64,000 nt of DNA from Ianthella basta (Eukaryota > Porifera > Demospongiae > Verongiida > Ianthellidae): contig OZ025873.1 of NCBI GenBank assembly GCA_964019415.1, positions 1,343,487 to 1,407,486 of the forward strand, read 5' to 3'. Below, one piece after another: positions 13,401-25,861 of this stretch. The translations under genes and the position numbers were made by a program. The first letter of the stretch is position 1. Each line of letters begins with the position of its first letter. A model generated the notes under the pieces. That model was not told the origin of the DNA. It did no database searches and saw only the letters and a program-made list of their open reading frames with translations.

Positions 13401-15659
13401 TGAGGCAAGATATTGCAAAATGAGGCAAGATATAGCAAGAAGAAGCAAGATGAGGCAAGATGAGGCAAGATATTGCAAGATGAGGCAAGATATAGCAAGT
13501 TGCAAGATTAGGCAAGAAATAGCAAGATGAGGCAAGATGAGGCAAGATATTGCAAAATGAGGCAAGATATAGCAAGAAGAAGCAAGATGAGGCAAGATGA
13601 GGCAAGATATTGCAAGATGAGGCAAGATATAGCAAGAAGCAACATGAGGCAAGAAATAGCAAGATTAGGCAAGATGAGGCAAGATATTGCAAGATAAAGA
13701 AGACATAGCAAGAAGAAGCAAGATGAGGCACGATATAGCAAGATGAGGCTAGATATTGCAAGATGAGGCAAGAAATAGCAAGATGAGGCAAGATGAGGCA
13801 AGATATTGCAAGATGAGGCAAGATATAGCAAGATGAGGCAAGATATTGCAAGATGAGGCAAGATATAGCAAGAAGCAACATGAGGTAAGAAATAGCAAGA
13901 TGAGACAAGATGAGGCAAGATATTGCAAGATAAGGAAGACATAGCAAGAAGAAGCAAGATGAGGCAAGATATTGCAAGATTAGGCAAGAAATAGCAAGAT
14001 ATTGCTAGATGAGGCACGATATAGCAAGATGAGGCTAGATATTGCAAGATGAGGCAAGAAATAGCAAGATGAGGCAAGATGAGACAAGATATTGCAAGAT
14101 GAGGCAAGATATAGCAAGATGAGGCAAGATATTTCAAGATTAGGCAAGAAATAGCAAGATGACGTAAGATGAGGCAAGCTATTGCAAGATGAGGCAAGAA
14201 ATAGCAAGATACTGCAAGATGAGGCAAGATATAGCAAGATGAGGCAAGATATTGCAAGATTAGGCAAGAAATAGCAAGATGAGGTAAGATGAGGCTAGAT
14301 ATTGCAAAATGAGGCAAGATATAGCAAGAAGAAGCAAGATGAGGCAAGAAGAGGCAAGATATAGCAAGATGAGGCAAGATATAGCAAGATGAGGCAAGAT
14401 ATAGCAAGAAGAAGCAAGATGAGGCAAGATGAGGCAAGATATTGCAAGATGAGGCAAGATATAGCAAGAAGCAACATGAGGCAAGAAATAGCAAGATGAG
14501 GCAAGATGAAACAAAATATTGCAAGATAAGGAAGACATAGCAAGAAGAAGCAAGATGAGGCAAGATATTGCAAGATGAGGCAAGAAATAGCAAGATATTG
14601 CTAGATGAGGCACGATATAGCAAGATGAGGCTAGATATTGCAAGATGAGGCAAGAAATAGCAAGATGAGGCAAGATGAGGCAAGATATTGCAAGATGAGG
14701 CAAGATATAGCAAGATGAGGCTAGATATTGCAAGATGAGGCAAGAAATAGCAAGATGAGGTAAGATGAGGCAAGATATTGCAAGATGAGGCAAGAAGTAG
14801 CAAGATATTGCAAGATGAGGCAAGATATAGCAAGATGAGGCAAGATATTTCAAGATTAGGCAAGAAATAGCAAGATGAGGTAAGATGAGGCAAGATATTG
14901 CAAAATGAGGCAAGATATAGCAAGAAGAAGCAAGATGAGGCAAGATGAGGCAAGATATTGCAAGATGAGGCAAGATATAGCAAGAAGCAACATGAGGCAA
15001 GATATTGTAAGATGAGTCAAGAAATAGCAAGATACTGCAAGATGAGGCAAGATATAGCAAGATGAGGCTAGATATTGCAAGATGAGGCAAGAAATAGCAA
15101 GATGAGGCAAGATGAGGCAAGATATAGCAAGAAGAAGCAAGATGAGGCAAGATGAGGCAAGATATTGCAAGATGAGGCAAGATATAGCAAGAAGCAAGAT
15201 GAGGCAAGAAATAGGAAGATGAGGCAAGATGAGGCAAGATATTGCAAGATGAGGCAAAATATAGCAAGAAGAAGCAAGATGAGGCAAGAAATAGCAAGAT
15301 GAGGCAAGATGAGGCAAGAAATAGCAAGATGGGGCAAGATGAGGCAAGATATTGCAAGATGAGGCAAGAAATAGCAAGATGAGGCAAAATGAGTCAGGAT
15401 ATTGCAAGATGAGGCAAGAAACAGCAAGATATTGTAAGATGAGGCAAGATATAGCAAGATGAAGCAGGATATTACAAGATGAGGCAAGAAATAGTAAGAT
15501 GAGGCAAGATGAGGCAAGATATTGCAAGATGAGGCAAGAAATAGCAAGATGAGGTAAGATGAGGCAAGATATTGCAAAATGAGGCAAGATATAGCAAGAA
15601 GAAGCAAGATGAGGCAAGATGAGGCAAGATATTGCAAGATGAGGCAAGATATAGCAAGA
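10490..15659. repeat. Mosaic of duplicated satellite blocks (offsets 2159 and 3018 bp)
   Basis: Two overlapping duplications are visible. Block 12101-13497 is almost identical to 14260-15656 (offset 2159): every rare variant I compared recurs, for example the TGGGGC unit and the TGAGTCAGG unit. Block about 10490-11290 recurs at about 13508-14280 (offset 3018), shown by GATAAAGAAGACAT at 10675 and 13693 and by the rare pair GACGTAAG...AAGCTATTGC at 11143 and 14161. The two patterns meet near 13500, where AGCAAG is joined to TTGCAAG out of the 10-bp phase, as expected at a recombination junction. The inferred mechanism is repeated unequal exchange. Confidence 0.75.
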
Positions 15660-18600
15660 AGCAACATGAGGCAAGAAATAGCAAGATGAGGCAAGATGAG
15701 GCAAGATATTGCAAGATGAGGCAAGATATAGCAAGAAGAAGCAAGATGAGGCAAGAAATAGCAAGATGAGGCAAGATGAGGCAAGATATTGCAAGATAAG
15801 GAAGACATAGCAAGAAGAAGCAAGATGAGGCAAGATATTGCAAGATGAGGCAAGAAATAGCAAGATACTGCAAGATGAGGCAAGATATAGCAAGATGAGG
15901 CTAGATATTGCAAGATGAGGCAAGAAATAGCAAGATGAGGCAAGATGAGGCAAGATATTGCAAGATGAGGCAAGATATAGCAAGAAGCAACATGAAGCAA
16001 GAAATAGCAAGATGAGGCAAGATGAGGCAAGATATTGCAAGATAAGGAAGACATAGCAAGAAGAAGCAAGATGAGGCATGATATTGCAAGATGAGGCAAG
16101 AAATAGCAAGATATTGCTAGATGAGGCACGATATAGCAAGATGAGGCTAGATATTGCAAGATGAGGCAAGAAATAGCAAGATGAGGCAAGATGAGGCAAG
16201 ATATTGCAAGATGAGGCAAGATAGAGCAAGATGAGGCAAGATACTGCAAGATTAGGCAAGAAATTGCAAGATGAGGTAAGATGAGGCAAGATATTGCAAG
16301 ATGAGGCAAGAAATAGCAAGATACTGCAAGATGAGGCAAGATATAGCAAGATGAGGCAAGATATTGCAAGATGAGGCAAGAAATCGCAAGATCAGGTAAG
16401 ATGAGGCAAGATATTGCAAAATGAGGCAAGATATAGCAAGAAGAAGCAAGATGAGGCAAGATGAGGCAAGATATTGCAAGATGAGGCAAGATATAGCAAG
16501 AAGCAACATGAGGAAGAAATAGCAAGATGAGGAAAGATGAGGCAAGATATTGCAAGATGAGGCAAGATATAGCAAGAAGAAGCAAGATGAGGCTAGAAAT
16601 AGCAAGATGAGGTAAAATGAGGCAAGATATTGCAAGATAAGGAAGACATAGCAAGAAGAAGCAAGATGAGGCAAGATATTGCAAGATGAGGCAAGAAATA
16701 GCAAGATACTGCAGGATGAGGCAAGATATAGCAAGATGAGGCTAGATATTGCAAGATGAGGCAAGAAATAGCAAGATGAGGCAAGATGAGGCAAAATATT
16801 GCAAGATGAGGCAAGATATAGCAAGAAGAAGCAAGATGAGGCAAGATGAGGCAAGAAATAGCAAGATGAGGTAAGATATAGCAAGAAGCAAGATGAGGCA
16901 AGATATTGCAAGATGAGTCAAGAAATAGCAAGATACTGCAAGATGAGGCAAGATATAGCAAGATGAGGCTAGATATTGCAAGATTAGGCAAGAAATAGCA
17001 AGATGAGGCAAGATGAGGCAAGATATAGCAAGAAGAAGCAAGATGAGGCAAGATGAGGCAAGATATTGCAAGATGAGGCAAGATATAGCAAGAAGCAAGA
17101 TGAGGCAAGAAATAGCAAGATGAGGCAAGATGAGGCAAGATATTGCAAGATGAGGCAAAATATAGCAAGAAGAAGCAAGATGAGGCAAGAAATAGCAAGA
17201 TGAGGCAAGATGAGGCAAGAAATAGCAAGATGGGGCAAGATGAGGCAAGATATTGCAAGATGAGGCAAGAAATAGCAAGATGAGGCAAAGTGAGTCAGGA
17301 TATTGCAAGATGAGGCAAGAAACAGCAAGATATTGTAAGATGAGGCAAGATATAGCAAGATGAAGCAGGATATTACAAGATGAGGCAAGAAATAGTAAGA
17401 TGAGGCAAGATGAGGCAAGATATTGCAAGATGAGGCAAGAAATAGCAAGATGAGGTAAGATGAGGCAAGATATTGCAAAATGAGGCAAGATATAGCAAGA
17501 AGAAGCAAGATGAGACAAGATGAGGCAAGATATTGCAAGATGAGGCAAGATATAGCAAGAAGCAACATGAGGCAAGAAATAGCAAGATGAGGCAAGATGA
17601 GGCAAGATATTGCAAGATGAGGCAAGATATAGCAAAAAGAAGCAAGATGAGGCAAGAAATAGCAAGATGAGGCAAGATGAGGCAAGATATTGCAAGATAA
17701 GGAAGACATAGCAAGAAGAAGCAAGATGAGGCAAGATATTGCAAGATGAGGCAAGAAATAGCAAGATATTGCTAGATGAGGACCGATATAGCAAGATGAG
17801 GCTAGATATTGCAAGATGAGGCAAGAAATAGCAAGATGAGGCAAGATGAGGCAAGATGAGGCAAGATGAGGCAAGATATTGCAAGATGAGGCAAGATATA
17901 GCAAGATGAGGCAAGATATTTCAAGATTAGGCAAGAAATAGCAAGATGAGGTAAGATGAGGCAAGATATTGCAAAATGAGGCAAGATATAGCAAGAAGAA
18001 GCATGATGAGGCAAGATGAGGCAAGATATTGCAAGATGAGGCAAGATATAGCAAGAAGCAACATGAGGCAAGAAATAGTAAGATGAGGCAAGATGAGGCA
18101 AGATATTGCAAGATAAGGAAGACATAGCAAGAAGAAGCAAGATGAGGCAAGATATTGCAAGATGAGGCAAGAAATAGCAAGAAATTGCTAGATGAGGCAC
18201 GATATAGCAAGATGAGGCTAGATATTGCAAGATGAGGCAAGAAATAGCAAGATGAGGCAAGATGAGGCAAGATATTGCAAGATGAGGCAAGATATAGTAA
18301 GATGAGGCAAGATATTTCAAGATTAGGCAAGAAATAGCAAGATGAGGTAAGAAATAGCAAGATACTGCAAGATGAGGCAAGAAATAGCAAGAAATTGCTA
18401 GATGAGGCACGATATAGCAAGATGAGGCTAGATATTGCAAGATGAGGCAAGAAATAGCAAGATGAGGCAAGATGAGGCAAGATATTGCAAGATGAGGCAA
18501 GATATAGTAAGATGAGGCAAGATATTTCAAGATGAGGCAAGAAATAGCAAGATGAGGTAAGATGAGGCTAGATATAGCAAGAAGAAGCAAGATGAGGCAA

Positions 18601-20691
18601 GATGAGGCAAGATATTGCAAGATGAGGCAAGATATGGCAAGAAGCAAGATGAGGCAAGAAATAGCAAGATGAGGCAAGATGAGGCAAGATATTGCAAGTT
18701 GAGGCAAAATATAGCAAGAAGAAGCAAGATGAGGCAAGAAATAGCAAGATGAGGCAAGATATTGCAAGATAAGGAAGACATAGCAAGAAGAAGCAAGATG
18801 AGGCAAGATATTGCAAGATGAGGCAAGAAATAGCAAGATACTGCAAGATGAGGCAAGATATAGCAAGATGAGGCTAGATATTGCAAGATGAGGCAAGAAA
18901 TAGCAAGATGAGGCAAGATGAGGCAAGATATTGCAAGATGAGGCAAGATATAGCAAGAAGAAGCAAGATGAGGCAAGATGAGGCAAGATATTGCAAGATG
19001 AGGATAGATATAGCAAGAAGCAAGATGAGGCAAGAAATAGCAAGATGAGGCAAGATGAGGCAAGATATTGCAAGATGAGGCAAAATATAGTTGGAAGAAG
19101 CAAGATGAGGCAAGAAATAGCAAGATGAGGCAAGATGAGGCAAGATATTGCAAGATAAGGAAGACATAGCAAGATGAGGCAAGATATTGCAAGATGAGGC
19201 AAGAAATAGCAAGATGAGGCAAGATGAGGAAGAAATAGCAAAATGGGGCAAAATGAGGCAAGATATTGCTAGATGAGGCACGATATAGCAAGATGAGGCT
19301 AGATATTGCAAGATGAGGGAAGAAATAGCAAGATGAGGCAAGATGAGGAAGAAATAGCAAGATGGGGCAAAATGAGGCAAGATATTGCAAGATGAGGCAA
19401 GAAACAGCAAGATGAGGCAAAATGAGTCAAGATAATGCAAGGTGAGGCAAGAAACAGCAAGATATTGTAAGTTGAGGCAAGATATAGCAAGATGAAGCAA
19501 GATATTACAAGATGAGGCAAGAAATAGTAAGATGAGGCAAGATGAGGCAAGATATTGCAAGATGAGGCAAGAATAACAAGAAGAAGCAAGATGAGGCAAG
19601 ATGAGGCAAGATAATGCAAGACAAAGAAAGATGAGGCGAGATATAGCAAGATGAAGCAAGATGAGGCAAGATGAGGCAAGATATAGCAAGATTAAGCAAG
19701 ATCAGGCAAGATGAGGCAAGAAATAGCAAGATGAGGCAAGATGAGGCAAGATATTGCAAGATTAGGCAAGATATAGGAAGAAGAAGCAAGAAGAGGCTAG
19801 ATATTGGAAGATGAGGCAAGAAATAGCAAGATGAGGCAAGATGAGGCAAGATGAGGCAATATGAGGCAAGAAATAGCAAGATGAGGCAAGATGATCGAGG
19901 CAAGAAATAGCAATATGTGGCAAGATGAGGGAAGAAATAGCAAGATGAGGCAAGATGAGGCAAGATATTGCAAGATGAAGCAAGAAATAGCAAGATGAGG
20001 CTAGATATATCAAGAAGTAAGATGAGGCAAGATATTGGAAGATGAGGTAAGAAATAGAAAGGTACTGCAAGATGAGGCAAGATATAGCAAGATGAGGCAA
20101 GATATTGCAAGATTAGGCAAGAAATAGCAAGATGAGGTAAGATGAGGCAAGATATTGCAAAAGGAGGCAAGATATAGCAAGAAGCAACATGAGGTAAGAA
20201 ATAGCAAGATGAGGCAAGATGAGGCAAGATATTGCAAGATGAGGCAAGATATAGCAAGAAGAAGCAAGATGAGGCAAGAAATAGCAAGATGAGGTAAGAT
20301 GAGGCAAGATATTGCAAGATAAGGAAGACATAGCAAGAAGAAGCAAGATGAAGCAAGATATTGCAAGATGAGGCAAGAAATAGCAAGAAGAAGCAAGATG
20401 AGGCAAGATATAGCAAGATGAGGCTAGATATTGCAAGATGAGGCAAGAAATAGCAAGATGAGGCAAGATGAGGCAAGATATTGCAAGATGAGGCAAGATA
20501 TAGCAAGAAGAAGCAAGATGAGGCAAGATGAGGCAAGATATTGCAAGATGAGGCAAGATATAGCAAGAAGCAAGATGAGGCAAGAAATAGCAAGATGAGG
20601 CAAGATGAGGCAAGATATTGCAAGATGAGGCATAATATAGCAAGAAGAAGCAAGATGAGGCAAGAAATAGCAAGATGAGGCAAGATGAGGC

Positions 20692-23309
20692 AAGAAATAG
20701 CAAGATGGGGCAAGATGAGGCAAGATATTGCAAGATGAGGCAAGAAATAGCAAGATGAGGCAAAATGAGTCAAGATATTGCAAGATGAGGCAAGAAACAG
20801 CAAGATATTGTAAGTTGAGGCAAGATATAGCAAGATGAAGCAAGATATTACAAGATGAGGCAAGAAATAGTAAGATGAGGCAAGATGAGGCAAGATATTG
20901 CAAGATGAGGCAAGAAATAGCAAGATGAGGTAAGATGAGGCAAGATATTGCAAAATGAGGCAAGATATAGCAAGAAGAAGCAAGATGAGGCAAGATGAGG
21001 CAAGATATTGCAAGATGAGGCAAGATATAGCAAGAAGAAGCAAGATGAGGCAAGATATAGCAAGATGAGGCAAGATGAGGCAAGATATTGCAAGATAAGG
21101 AAGACATAGCAAGAAGAAGCAAGATGAGGCAAGATATTGCAAGATGAGGCAAGAAAGAGCAAGATATTGCTAGATGAGGCACGATATAGCAAGATGAGGC
21201 TAGATACTGCAAGATGAGGCAAGAAATAGCAAGATGAGGCAAGATGAGGCAAGATATTGCCAGATGAGGCAAGATATAGCAAGATGAGGCAAGATATTTC
21301 AAGATTAGGCAAGAAATAGCAAGATGAGGTAAGATGAGGCAAGATATTGCAAAATGAGGCAAGATATAGCAAGAAGAAGCATGATGAGGCAACATGAGGC
21401 AAGAAATAGCAAGATGAGGCAAGATGAGGCAAGATATTGCAAGATAAGGAAGACATAGCAAGAAGAAGCAAGATGAGGCAAGATATTGCAAGATGAGTCA
21501 AGAAATAGCAAGATATTGCTAGATGAGGTACGATATAGCAAGATGAGGCTAGATATTGCAAGATGAGGCAAGAAATAGCAAGATGAGGCAAGATGAGGCA
21601 AGATATAGCAAGATGAGGCAAGATATTTCAAGATTAGGCAAGAAATAGCAAGATGAGGTAAGATGAGGCAAGGTATTGCAAGATGAGGCAAGAAATAGCA
21701 AGATACTGCAAGATGAGGCAAGATATAGCAAGATGAGGCAAGATATTTCAAGATTAGGCAAGAAATAGCAAGATGAGGTAAGATGAGGCAAGATATTGCA
21801 AAATGAGGCAAGATATAGCAAGAAGAAGCAAGATGAGGCAAGATGAGGCAAGATATTGCAAGATGATGCAAGATATAGCAAGATATTGCAAGATGAGGCA
21901 AGATATAGCAAGAAGCAACATGAGGCAAGAAATAGCAAGATGAGGCAAGATGAGGCAAGATATTGCAAGATGAGGCAAGATATAGCAAGAAGAAGCAAGA
22001 TGAGGCAAGAAATAGCAAGATGAGGCAAGATGAGGCAAGATATTGCAAGATAAGGAAGACATAGCAAGAAGAAGCAAGATGAGGCAAGATATTGCAAGAT
22101 GAGGCAAGAAATAGCAAGATACTGCAAGATGAGGCAAGATATAGCAAGATGAGGCTAGATATTGCAAGATGAGGCAAGATATAGCAAGATGAGGCAAGAT
22201 GAGGCAAGATATTGCAAGATGAGGCAAGATATAGCAAGAAGAAGCAAGATGAGGCAAGATGAGGCAAGATATTGCAAGATGAGGCAAGATATAGCAAGAA
22301 GCAAGATGAGGCAAGAAATAGCAAGATGAGGCAAGATGAGGCAAGATATTGCAAGATGAGGTAAAATATAGCAAGAAGAAGCAAGATGAGGCAAGAAATA
22401 GCAAGATGAGGCAAGATGAGGCAAGAAATAGCAAGATGGGGCAAGATGAGGCAAGATATTGCAAGATGAGGCAAGAAACAGCAAGATGAGGCAAAATGAG
22501 TCAAGATAATGCAAGATGTGGCAAGAAACAGCAAGATATTGTAAGTTGAGGCAAGATATAGCAAGATGAAGCAAGATATTACAAGATGAGGCAAGAAATA
22601 GTAAGATGAGGCAAGATGAGGCAAGATATTGCAAGATGAGGCAAGAATAACAAGAAGAAGCAAGATGAGGCAAGATGAGGCAAGATAATGCAAGACAAAG
22701 AAAGATGAGGCAAGATATAGCAAGATGAAGCAAGATGAGGCAAGATGAGGCAAGATATAGCAAGATTAAGCAAGATGAGGCAAGATGAGGCAAGAAATAG
22801 CAAGATGAGGCAAGATGAGGCAAGATATTGCAAGATGAGGCAAGATATAGGAAGAAGAAGCAAGAAGAGGCTAGATATTGGAAGATGAGGCAAGAAATAG
22901 CAAGATGAGGCAATATGAGGCAAGAAATAGCAAGATGAGGCAAGATGATCGAGGCAAGAAATAGCAATATGTGGCAAGATGAGGGAAGAAATAGCAAGAT
23001 GAGGCAAGATGAGGCAAGATATTGCAAGATGAAGCAAGAAATAGCAAGATGAGGCTAGATATATCAAGAAGTAAGATGAGGCAAGATATTGGAAGATGAG
23101 GTAAGAAATAGAAAGGTACTGCAAGATGAGGCAAGATATAGCAAGATGAGGCAAGATATTGCAAGATTAGGCAAGAAATAGCAAGATGAGGTAAGATGAG
23201 GCAAGATATTGCAAAATGAGGCAAGATATAGCAAGAAGAAGCAAGATGAGGCAAGATGAGGCAAGATATTGCAAGATGAGGCAAGATATAGCAAGAAGCA
23301 ACATGAGGC
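20692..23309. repeat. 2618-bp tandem duplication, copy 1
   Basis: This block is followed directly by a second copy that starts at about 23310. Matching positions include AAATGAGTC at 20763 and 23381, and the insertion-site ATGAG at 22905 and 25523. Two open stretches of 258 and 483 codons recur at exactly +2618 with only single substitutions that I could see (for example near 21713/24331 and 21868/24486). Copy 1 contains the rare ATGATCGAGG marker at 22945 and a cluster of GACAAAGAAAGATG units. Edges are estimated to about 20 bp from where similarity stops. Confidence 0.85.
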
Positions 23310-25522
23310 AAGAAATAGCAAGATGGGGCAAGATGAGGCAAGATATTGCAAGATGAGGCAAGAAATAGCAAGATGAGGCAAAATGAGTCAAGATATTGCA
23401 AGATGAGGCAAGAAACAGCAAGATATTGTAAGATGAGGCAAGATATAGCAAGATGAAGCAAGATATTACAAGATGAGGCAAGAAATAGTAAGATGAGGCA
23501 AGATGAGGCAAGATATTGCAAGATTAGGCAAGAAATAGCAAGATGAGGTAAGATGAGGCAAGATATTGCAAAATGAGGCAAGATATAGCAAGAAGAAGCA
23601 AGATGAGGCAAGATGAGGCAAGATATTGCAAGATGAGGCAAGATATAGCAAGAAGAAGCAAGATGAGGCAAGATATAGCAAGATGAGGCAAGATGAGGCA
23701 AGATATTGCAAGATAAGGAAGACATAGCAAGAAGAAGCAAGATGAGGCAAGATATTGCAAGATGAGGCAAGAAAGAGCAAGATATTGCTAGATGAGGCAC
23801 GATATAGCAAGATGAGGCTAGATACTGCAAGATGAGGCAAGAAATAGCAAGATGAGGCAAGATGAGGCAAGATATTGCCAGATGAGGCAAGATATAGCAA
23901 GATGAGGCAAGATATTTCAAGATTAGGCAAGAAATAGCAAGATGAGGTAAGATGAGGCAAGATATTGCAAAATGAGGCAAGATATAGCAAGAAGAAGCAT
24001 GATGAGGCAACATGAGGCAAGAAATAGCAAGATGAGGCAAGATGAGGCAAGATATTGCAAGATAAGGAAGACATAGCAAGAAGAAGCAAGATGAGGCAAG
24101 ATATTGCAAGATGAGTCAAGAAATAGCAAGATATTGCTAGATGAGGTACGATATAGCAAGATGAGGCTAGATATTGCAAGATGAGGCAAGAAATAGCAAG
24201 ATGAGGCAAGATGAGGCAAGATATAGCAAGATGAGGCAAGATATTTCAAGATTAGGCAAGAAATAGCAAGATGAGGTAAGATGAGGCAAGGTATTGCAAG
24301 ATGAGGCAAGAAATAGCAAGATACTTCAAGATGAGGCAAGATATAGCAAGATGAGGCAAGATATTTCAAGATTAGGCAAGAAATAGCAAGATGAGGTAAG
24401 ATGAGGCAAGATATTGCAAAATGAGGCAAGATATAGCAAGAAGAAGCAAGATGAGGCAAGATGAGGCAAGATATTGCAAGATGAGGCAAGATATAGCAAG
24501 ATATTGCAAGATGAGGCAAGATATAGCAAGAAGCAACATGAGGCAAGAAATAGCAAGATGAGGCAAGATGAGGCAAGATATTGCAAGATGAGGCAAGATA
24601 TAGCAAGAAGAAGCAAGATGAGGCAAGAAATAGCAAGATGAGGCAAGATGAGGCAAGATATTGCAAGATAAGGAAGACATAGCAAGAAGAAGCAAGATGA
24701 GGCAAGATATTGCAAGATGAGGCAAGAAATAGCAAGATACTGCAAGATGAGGCAAGATATAGCAAGATGAGGCTAGATATTGCAAGATGAGGCAAGATAT
24801 AGCAAGATGAGGCAAGATGAGGCAAGATATTGCAAGATGAGGCAAAATATAGCAAGAAGAAGCAAGATGAGGCTAGATGAGGCAAGATATTGCAAGATGA
24901 GGCAAGATATAGCAAGAAGCAAGATGAGGCAAGAAATAGCAAGATGAGGCAAGATGAGGCAAGATATTGCAAGATGAGGTAAAATATAGCAAGAAGAAGC
25001 AAGATGAGGCAAGAAATAGCAAGATGAGGCAAGATGAGGCAAGAAATAGCAAGATGGGGCAAGATGAGGCAAGATATTGCAAGATGAGGCAAGAAACAGC
25101 AAGATGAGGCAAAATGAGTCAAGATAATGCAAGATGTGGCAAGAAACAGCAAGATATTGTAAGTTGAGGCAAGATATAGCAAGATGAAGCAAGATATTAC
25201 AAGATGAGGCAAGAAATAGTAAGATGAGGCAAGACGAGGCAAGATATTGCAAGATGAGGCAAGAATAACAAGAAGAAGCAAGATGAGGCAAGATGAGGCA
25301 AGATAATGCAAGACAAAGAAAGATGAGGCAAGATATAGCAAGATGAAGCAAGATGAGGCAAGATGAGGCAAGATATAGCAAGATTAAGCAAGATGAGGCA
25401 AGATGAGGCAAGAAATAGCAAGATGAGGCAAGATGAGGCAAGATATTGCAAGATGAGGCAAGATATAGGAAGAAGAAGCAAGAAGAGGCTAGATATTGGA
25501 AGATGAGGCAAGAAATAGCAAG

Positions 25523-25527
25523 ATGAG
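25523..25527. repeat. Target-site duplication, left copy (ATGAG)
   Basis: ATGAG directly precedes TGTG at the left end of the LTR element and is repeated directly after CACA at 30605-30609. Five bases fits integrase-mediated insertion of Ty3/gypsy elements. ATGAG also belongs to the satellite monomer, but the paralogous empty site at 22905 confirms a single ATGAG before insertion. Confidence 0.85.
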
Positions 25528-25861
25528 TGTGATAAAGCGTTCGAATGTTATACGGGAGACTCCGCCGTACGGAGAGACGTTCGAACACTGGACAGGACTG
25601 GAACAATAATTAGGCACACACTGCGGCCAACAACAAGAGATACAACTCACTGACAAACTCTATATCCTTCAACAACCACCAAATCAAAAGTACAGCTGCA
25701 CCAAAAACATCCCATGCATAATCAATAATACAGGTCAGCATAATCAATAACTAACGGATACAATACACGTACACAAACCACAACATACCCAGCTAATCAC
25801 ACAACAACAGGTAAGACAATATTATGATCAAGCTTCATTGTACAATCATGTGTCCATCACA
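25528..25861 (-). repeat. 3' LTR (relative to gag-pol)
   Basis: It starts TGTGATAAAG and ends CCATCACA on the + strand, 334 bp, and matches 30271-30604 at every base I compared. It contains an internal direct repeat GCATAATCAATA at 25716-25727 and 25738-25749, and a short inverted pair CTCCG...CGGAG around a CCGTA loop near 25560-25574. The last codons and the stop of gag-pol lie in it (25846-25861). No canonical AATAAA was recognised on the sense (minus) strand. Confidence 0.95.

Larger units (their letters stand above)
1..25527. repeat. 10-bp minisatellite array, left block (GCAAGATGAG family)
   Basis: The whole stretch is head-to-tail 10-bp monomers with consensus GCAAGATGAG on the + strand. 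The common variants GCAAGATATT, GCAAGATATA, GCAAGAAATA and GCAAGAAGAA keep the first six bases and vary the last four. The + strand is strongly purine-rich. A recurrent derived segment, GATAAGGAAGACATAGC, appears from about 1.6 kb onward and marks higher-order units. Occasional 8-, 9- or 11-bp units shift the phase, for example near 10948, 11068 and 13500. No gene, RNA gene or non-repeat insert was seen. Long open frames on the minus strand here are a product of the repeat and are not called. It is seen directly as a tandem repeat; its chromosomal location is unknown. Confidence 0.98.

Noticed and set aside
1..25527. Many long minus-strand open frames rich in Leu, Ser, Ile and Cys, looking like multi-pass membrane proteins
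   Set aside because: They follow from a 10-bp repeat without stops; all three frames are open in the same way, start and end at random variants, and show no domain or codon bias. The same holds for 30605-47318 and 50688-64000.
24773..25606. Minus-strand frame starting MFQSCPVFERL and running into the array
   Set aside because: The non-repeat start is merely the edge of the 3' LTR read in a non-coding frame, and the rest is satellite.
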